Shown here: positions 58,401 through 64,000 of the stretch, in pieces | Layout: each line of letters opens with the position of its first letter | Position numbering within the stretch: position 1 is the stretch's first letter | Assembly (NCBI GenBank): GCA_022393335.1 | Contig: JAJEKB010020675.1 | Coordinates: 606,724-670,723, forward strand | From: Macrotrachela quadricornifera | Taxonomy: Eukaryota > Rotifera > Eurotatoria > Philodinida > Philodinidae | Length of the DNA stretch: 64,000 nucleotides | Direction: 5' to 3' | The notes under the pieces: model-generated | Databases searched by the model: none | What the model saw: only the letters and a program-made list of their open reading frames with translations | What the model was told of the DNA's origin: nothing | Made by a program: the position numbers and the translations under genes

Positions 58401-59364
58401 TTTGTCTCATCCGTTTCAATTTCATTTTCTATAAGAACAGGTTCAAATGTTGTTTCCAAATCACAAATAGAAAGAAATGGAGGCCGATTTTGATAATTAG
58501 GAGCTTTTTCATCTTCACCTTTTGGTAAGCAATCGTTTTTATTATTACCGACCAATAATGATGATATACACTTGATTTCTTCATATACATGACATTGAAA
58601 ACGTTGTTTGATAGGGAGCGAACAACTATTTAAATACGACTCATCATCAGCTAGATGACAATCGGGTATACCATCAAGAAGACGATGATAAGAGATTAGT
58701 TTTGATGAAGTTGGACATTTAAAGAGAGAGATATTCGTTGTCTTAAGTTCTTGCTCATATGTTGAAGAACATCCTCGAAAAACGTCTATAAATGCTCGAT
58801 CAGGAAAACTCCACATATTAGTGAGAAAATTTATTGGATCCTTGTTATCGATCGGTTTTTGAAGACCAAGATCTTGAATAGAACGGCACGATGAAAAGTT
58901 TAGAATAGACACTTTACCAGATAAAAAAGGACATGAAGATTCATTGTAACAAATATAATCTGGGTCTGTGGAAAGTTCATTGTTATTCGAGTAGTTTGAT
59001 GCATAAATGAAATACACATGATTTGATATGATTGGCAATGTTGGAAAGAGAATATATGATGGACAGTATTTTGGAAAAAGTTTTCGACAAAAAGATAATG
59101 TACATCCGCGACATCTGTCACCCAAGATTTCACCTTTAGAACACATTACAATAGTCCAACAGTCTTCTGGAAGATGTTCGTTCATTTGATAAGATAAAAG
59201 ACCACGAGCTACATTTTTCTCACGACCATTGAAACACAATCGACGTAATTTAGGAATTCCTTCAATAATATCAACCCATTGACCATCGCCACATGAAAAT
59301 TGTTGAGGTAAGCGTGATGCTAGATCTTCACATCTAAAAGCCGGATCCTGATGGGTGTAGGACA
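55403..59364 (-). CDS. LDLa/EGF ectodomain seven-transmembrane receptor (5' incomplete)
   Basis: A single long exon of 1,320 codons without interruption. The 5' edge is an acceptor (TCTAAG then TGTCCTAC); the codon upstream is a stop, so an earlier exon with the signal peptide is missing from my model. The ectodomain (about 1-1010) is Cys-rich. LDL-receptor class A-like modules include FRCEDLASRLPQQFSCGDG near the start and CSNDYTRCDNVWQCLNGFDE at about 330-350. EGF-like modules include CFCPPAYYGNRC (about 535), a pair at about 713-790 (CVCPLGKFGPRC, CLCPPGITGFQC) and CVCSECYYGSKC (about 975). The 7TM bundle spans about 1013-1290, rhodopsin-like in layout, with AIERTTTV in place of the DRY box. 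It ends in a short basic tail. By family it is a cell-surface receptor; ligand and G-protein unknown. Such LDLa/EGF-7TM genes appear as large families in bdelloids. Confidence 0.85.
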
Positions 59365-60045
59365 CTTAGAGGTAGGTAACACATAAAACAATTGTCCAAA
59401 TTGGTCAACCAGAAAAAAAGTGATTCAAAAAATATAGCTAAAATTCAATCGTACCAAATCCTTTGTATCCCAGAGTTGCAATCCGTGTGCGTTTAGTGAT
59501 TATTATGAGTATCAAGATGAAACATTCTTTACATAATATGGATTAGAAAAAATGCATAGTCTTTCAAACTGGATTGAAGATCAGCGACGTTTATATGACC
59601 TAAACATCGATACTGATCCTAAAAATGTAAACGACTCATATCTTTCTATCATAATAAATGCCAATGAGTTCTTTCTCATCGTAGAGTAGACCATCAAAGA
59701 ATTGTAAAACCCTCGAATATCATATTTGTCGCGACTAATATGTGGATCCAATTCCTTGCTGTTAGAGTATTGAAACAAAACATAAAAGGTCAAGGATTTA
59801 CATTGAATGCAATCCGATTGGTTCAAATGAGCTAGAATAAGCTACATATACTTGCATTTAGAGCATTAAGCTGAAACTATCTAGTGCTATCTTTTTACGA
59901 GATAAGCACGCCCTCTATGTTGATGATTTATGGCCTTCTTCAATATTTTTCTTTCTTTTTATTTACGTCAAATGTCAATGTTTTCGAGTGGAGCACTGTT
60001 AAAAAGAAAAGAAAAACTTTCTTTCCAACTTTGCACTGTTTATTG
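59365..60045. other. Region between divergent receptor and ART-TPR genes
   Basis: No complete gene. The minus strand between 59,440 and 59,520 has a hydrophobic stretch (CFILILIIITK) before a GT that could be part of the missing first receptor exon, but phase and start could not be reconciled. A plus-strand frame at 59,884-60,147 overlaps the first ART-TPR exon. Confidence 0.35.
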
Positions 60046-62341
60046 ATGCAAGGTTCGACATCGTCGAATTCATGTGCTGCAATGCAGTCGTATAAAACTG
60101 ATGTTGATAATAAATTGAATGATCAGAGTAAGCGAAAAATCTTTTGAGCAATACTGTTGATTAAGCATGTCGATATAGAGATTCCGTAACTATTTATATG
60201 TATTGCTTCGTATAGATAGCAAACAAGTTTTATGGCTGGATACAAATGCTGAAACTGTCGATCATCACAAAAGACATCGATCTAGTGAAATTCAGATCTC
60301 AAGATTTAAAAGCATTGACGAATGCGAAGAGTATATTCGTCACAATGACCATTATCAGATTGTACTAATTATTAATGACTCACTGACACCTGAGATAATA
60401 ACCAGATTTCACAGTTTACGACCCATAACAGGTATCTATATTCGTTCCACTAACAGCGTAAACTCGAAGCAATGGGCTCCTGACTTCAGAAAGGTAAGAT
60501 AGGTTTTTTCTGATTTGACTCGTTTGATTCAATGTGTACTAACGCAGGTGTGGTATGTTGAAAACTCGACTGAAGTTGATGAACTAATCGATAAGATCAG
60601 AAGTGATGAAAGAAAAAGAAGTTACTGGTTGGAACCATTAAAATTTGATACTTTTCAAATAGATAATTCAGATGATGAAGACAATACTTCGAATGAAATA
60701 GATGGAGAATTTCTTCATTTTCAACTTCTTCTCGAGTCACTTCTTACTATGAGCTCAAGTAACAGCGAGAAAACGTCGGCAATCGCATATTTTCGTCAAG
60801 AGTATGCAGATAATGCACGTGTGTTGGAAAAGATTAGTGAATTTGAATCGAGTTATTTGGCTGATCAAGCGCTGCTTTGGTACACACAAGATTCCTTTTT
60901 TTATCGTGTTTTAAATAAGGCTTTTCGTGTCCAAAACATCGATGCACTCTATTTGATGCGTATTTTTATAAGAGATATTTATCATCAACTCATTAAACAA
61001 CAGCATAGTGCATCAAATTCAATTACTCAAGTCTATCGAGGACAGTTGATATCAAAATTAGAACTGGAACGTTTCAAAATCGGCGAACTCGTATCAATGA
61101 ACTCATTTTTTTCTACAACACTTGAACGAGCGCATGCTATCTTTTTGCTTCCTGAAGAAATTCAAGAAGAAGAATTAACGGCTGTACTCTTTGAAATCAA
61201 TATCAATAAACATTTGCTATCAACGAAGCCGTTTGCCAACATCACAGAAAAGAGTGCATTTCCGGATGAGTCAGAAGTCTTATTTATGGCTGGTAGTATT
61301 TTTCGCATTATCGATATTGATTTAAAAATGGTCAACATCAATGTAATAAAACTACTTCTTTGCAGTGATGATGATCATCATCTTAAAAAACTATTCGAAT
61401 ATATGCGTGAAGATATACCACCGGAATGCAAACCATTAACTTATGGTATTGTTCTAGCTAATGCTAGTAAAGTTGAGCAAGCTGAAAAATTCTTTCGTAA
61501 CGTTCTTCAGGAATTACCTGCCGATGATCCACTGATTACACATGTCTATCATCAATTGGGTAATGTACTCGATGATCGGGGTAATTTTCAAGAAAGTCTC
61601 GAATATTATGAAAAAGCCTTGTCAAAAAAACTTGAAATATTTCCTGAAGATAGTCCAAGCATAGCGAATACATATACCTCTTGTGGTGTGGCTTATTTAC
61701 GAAAGAATGAACTCGATCGTGCCCTTGAATTTTACCAGAAAGCTTTGGATATTTACAAAAAAGCATATGGTGATGATCATCAAGATGTAGCCATGTGTTT
61801 TTATAATATCGGTAATGTTAAAATGTTTCAGAAAAAGCTCGAAGACTCAATTCGTACGTATGAACAGGCATTGAACATTTGGATTAAATGTCTTCCAGAG
61901 AATCATCCAGACATTGCGCGTTCTCACATGGCTATTGGCCAGATACAAGGTGAACTACTGTTAGGTAATGAAGCTTTGGAACATTACATTCAAGCACTCA
62001 ATATTATGAGAAATTCATTACCACCCGTACATCACGAGCTAGCTGCTTTGTATGATGATATAGGAAACCTTTACTATTCTACTGATGATAACCAAACAGC
62101 ACAAGAATATTTTGAACAGTCTTTAAAAATTAAAGAGAAATTGTATCCACCTGATCATCAAGCAATGGCTGATAGTTATCATCAATTAGGATTAACCTAT
62201 AAAGATAGTAGTGACTATCAAAAAGCAATATTATTCTTAGAATAAGCGCTTGCCATCCAGAATAAATTCTTTTCACCTGATCACGAGGCTTCAATTCGAC
62301 TTGTAAATGATATGGAAGAAGCAAAAGCCGCTCTTGTTTAA
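60046..62341 (+). CDS. ADP-ribosyltransferase with kinesin-light-chain-type TPRs (in-frame TAA near the end)
   Basis: Three exons: 60046-60127, 60216-60493 and 60548 onward, introns of 88 and 54 bp, phases consistent. The N-terminal alpha/beta region (residues 28-150) includes KQVLWLDTNAE and YQIVLIINDSL. It is followed by an ART domain with the R-S-E signature: VYRGQ (Arg about 284), NSFFSTT (about 304-310) and the ExE turn DESEVLF (Glu about 361 and 363). This is the arginine-type mono-ADP-ribosyltransferase pattern, using NAD+. From about 430 on, six to seven 42-residue TPRs (for example YHQLGNVLDDRGNFQESLEYY) form a binding scaffold. The frame meets TAA at 62243-62245 inside the last TPR (FLE-stop-ALAIQNKFF) and then stays open for 31 more codons to TAA 62339-62341. 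Lysine is expected at that spot, one base from AAA. So the product is 685 residues, or 717 if read through. The first exon is inferred from splice consensus and frame only. Confidence 0.82.
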
Positions 62342-62522
62342 ATTCTGATTCATTTTGTCGAAACTAATCTAATATGATTCGGAAAAAATTATGTAAATAT
62401 ATTTTTTCTTCATTTTATTTAAAAAAAAAAAGGCTTATTGAATGTGAATTTTTCATTAAACCTACTGCTATTACCCTGGCCAATGTACTGAGCTAAATGC
62501 ACCCGAAAAAGTACCGTGCTAC

Positions 62523-63594
62523 ACAGTGGGGAGCCAGGCGGACATATTCGAAAATATTCTTTTCCAAACTTTAACAGTTTGCGTAGACACATGCATATGT
62601 GATCTATCATTTCCTAAAATAGCGGTTCTCAAAGTTATATAAAGACCAAGAAAAGAGCCTGCCAAGGCCTGAGCCCAGAAATCACCATAAATAAAGAAAA
62701 TCACGCCGCTCCGCAATATAACACAATACTCCACCAGCAAACAATATCGCAAAAAACTTGCTCAGCTGTAGACTTTATGGCTAAAAAAAAATTATCGTAA
62801 TTCAATTTCAAATAGAATAGAAAACAAGGAGTTTCTATCCCGAAAACTTAACCGAAAACCTACCGTTCCGTATATTAAAAACCCTACAAAGAGATCACAT
62901 CTGATCAAGCGCGCATTTTTACCACATACACAAACATATGTATCATAATTGCTGTTGAAGCGTCAACTCATGAAATCTTTCCTAGGCTATTTTAGAGAGT
63001 GCGCAAAAATCCGAAGTCTCCAGATGGAAATTCGGTTTTAGGTATCCGTGCTAGACTTTGAAGGGAAACTATGGTGATATTCGGAATCAGCTCGTCGAGC
63101 TGCATCGAACCATATATATAAAATAGCTGTTAAAGAAAACTTTGATCCATTTTCAGAGCACATTCAAGCCCGAAACCCTGCCGTTTCGGACTCTGAAAAC
63201 CCTACGAACGGGTAACATCCGATCGAGCTGAAATTTTTACCGGATACCCCTGGACATTTATCCTATTTGTGGTAGTAGCGTCAACTCGTGAAACGTTTCC
63301 TAGGCTATTCTGCAGGATTCCCAAAAACCCATGGTTTTTGCTCGGAAATCCGCTTTTAGGCTTCCATATTACGTTTTGATGGAAAACTAAGGTGATATTC
63401 GGAATCAGCGCTTCAAACTACATCGAATATTATGTAGCTCAACATATTTTTCGAAAAAAATTTTTTCTTAAAAAATCTTTTATTTTCTTAAAAACGATTT
63501 TCTGAATTGTATGCTGTCATTTCTAGTCAAATGGAAACTATTCCGAAACAAAACAACTGCATGTCCGCCTGCTTATGCGAAAGCTCTCCACTGT
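62523..63594. mobile_element. Non-autonomous DNA transposon, 1,072 bp, with 7-bp TSD
   Basis: Terminal inverted repeats ACAGTGGGGAGC (62523-62534) and, inverted at the right end, ACAGTGGAGAGC (63583-63594) differ by one base. A subterminal CAGGCGGACAT follows immediately on the left and after an extra 11 bp on the right. A perfect direct repeat GTGCTAC flanks the element (62516-62522 and 63595-63601), the target-site duplication. Inside are two diverged direct repeats of about 265 bp (62839-63110 and 63169-63429), sharing phrases such as TTTCCTAGGCTATT and GGTGATATTCGGAATCAGC. No transposase is encoded. TSD length and TIR could fit an hAT-like or another family; not assigned. Confidence 0.85.
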
Positions 63595-63601
63595 GTGCTA
63601 C

Positions 63602-64000
63602 TATCATATCCAAGGAACTTTCGGGCACCCTGCTGAACGATAGAGATTGGCATATTCTTGACTAGTTAATAATCCAATAAAGAATCTAGAAAAATTAGTA
63701 TGAAAAATCTGGTTTCTATGTTTTGTCGAGTTGTTTATATGGATTGGTGTATGCAAAAGAAAACGATGAATGAACAGTCACTCAACAGAAAACGAAAAAT
63801 ATAGGATACTCTTTTGAGTTTTTCTCAGTAAAATTCCAGATGCAGATATTCATACACGTACTTGTTCAATCAACATAGTGGTATGGGTACCTAATGCAGT
63901 ACCTACATCAGTAAAGTTACTGAAAATTTTCTAAATATCTATGTCAGGTACCTTATTAAGGCAAGCTAATAATGATACTATTAAATGCAATCTGTTCCAC
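63602..64000. other. No gene seen
   Basis: AT-rich to the window edge. GGTACC occurs three times as GGGTACC/GGTACC near 63,890-63,955 but without a regular period. Confidence 0.4.

Noticed and set aside
1..64000. CRISPR arrays, bacterial operons, rRNA or tRNA genes
   Set aside because: None seen. The only regularly spaced repeats are a gap-free minisatellite and LRR exons; no cloverleaf or rRNA signature noticed by eye.

Overview
This is a eukaryotic nuclear window that is visibly AT-rich. Its introns are very short (most resolved ones are 53-88 bp, all GT-AG). Paralogue-rich families and transposon debris sit among a few ordinary animal genes. The mix points to a bdelloid rotifer (Adineta/Rotaria type): ADP-ribosyltransferase plus kinesin-light-chain-type TPR, LDLa/EGF ectodomain plus 7TM, Thr-stalk FG-GAP membrane protein, F-box and one-exon-per-repeat LRRs, intronless transporter, hydrolase and Nudix genes, and an env-bearing LTR element. 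This rests on gene content and intron style, not on a database search.

Layout. 1-1.7 kb holds old tandem repeats and a 34-bp minisatellite. 1.7-7.2 kb is an LTR retroelement on the minus strand with intact gag, protease and env ORFs but no reverse transcriptase, RNase H or integrase; gag and protease are joined by a textbook -1 frameshift heptamer. 7.4-9.3 kb is a broken, intron-containing Tc1/mariner-like transposase. 9.3-16.2 kb is gene-poor and contains an old approximately 1.1-1.6 kb duplication. 16.3-18.4 kb has a fold-back repeat, an unidentified broken gene and a dead piggyBac transposase. 19.1-22.2 kb has a decayed LRR gene built of 84-bp exons and, further upstream on the same strand, an F-box-like fragment.

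24.1-25.8 kb is a five-exon SK-type calcium-activated potassium channel (minus). 29.2-32.7 kb is a six-exon single-pass membrane protein with a Thr/Ser stalk and seven FG-GAP repeats (plus). 34.7-36.3 kb is a sugar transporter (plus), 37.7-38.4 kb an SGNH hydrolase (minus), and 40.7-41.9 kb a six-exon CacyBP/SIP orthologue (minus). 46.2-47.1 kb is a metallophosphoesterase interrupted by one in-frame TAA (minus). 47.7-49.5 kb is a near-perfect palindrome with 626-bp arms. 51.7-53.4 kb encodes an unusual kinase-like plus Nudix fusion (plus). 55.4-59.4 kb is an LDLa/EGF-7TM receptor (minus). 60.0-62.3 kb is the ART-TPR gene (plus), with one in-frame TAA near its end. 62.5-63.6 kb is a 1,072-bp non-autonomous DNA transposon with a perfect 7-bp target duplication.

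There is no operon logic; genes are independent. Where several exons were joined, the summed coding length was checked to be divisible by three: SK channel 505 aa, FG-GAP protein 620 aa, CacyBP/SIP 259 aa. The most unusual objects are the pol-less gag-pro-env element, the kinase-Nudix fusion, the two TAA codons at apparent lysine positions in otherwise intact genes, and the 626-bp palindrome.
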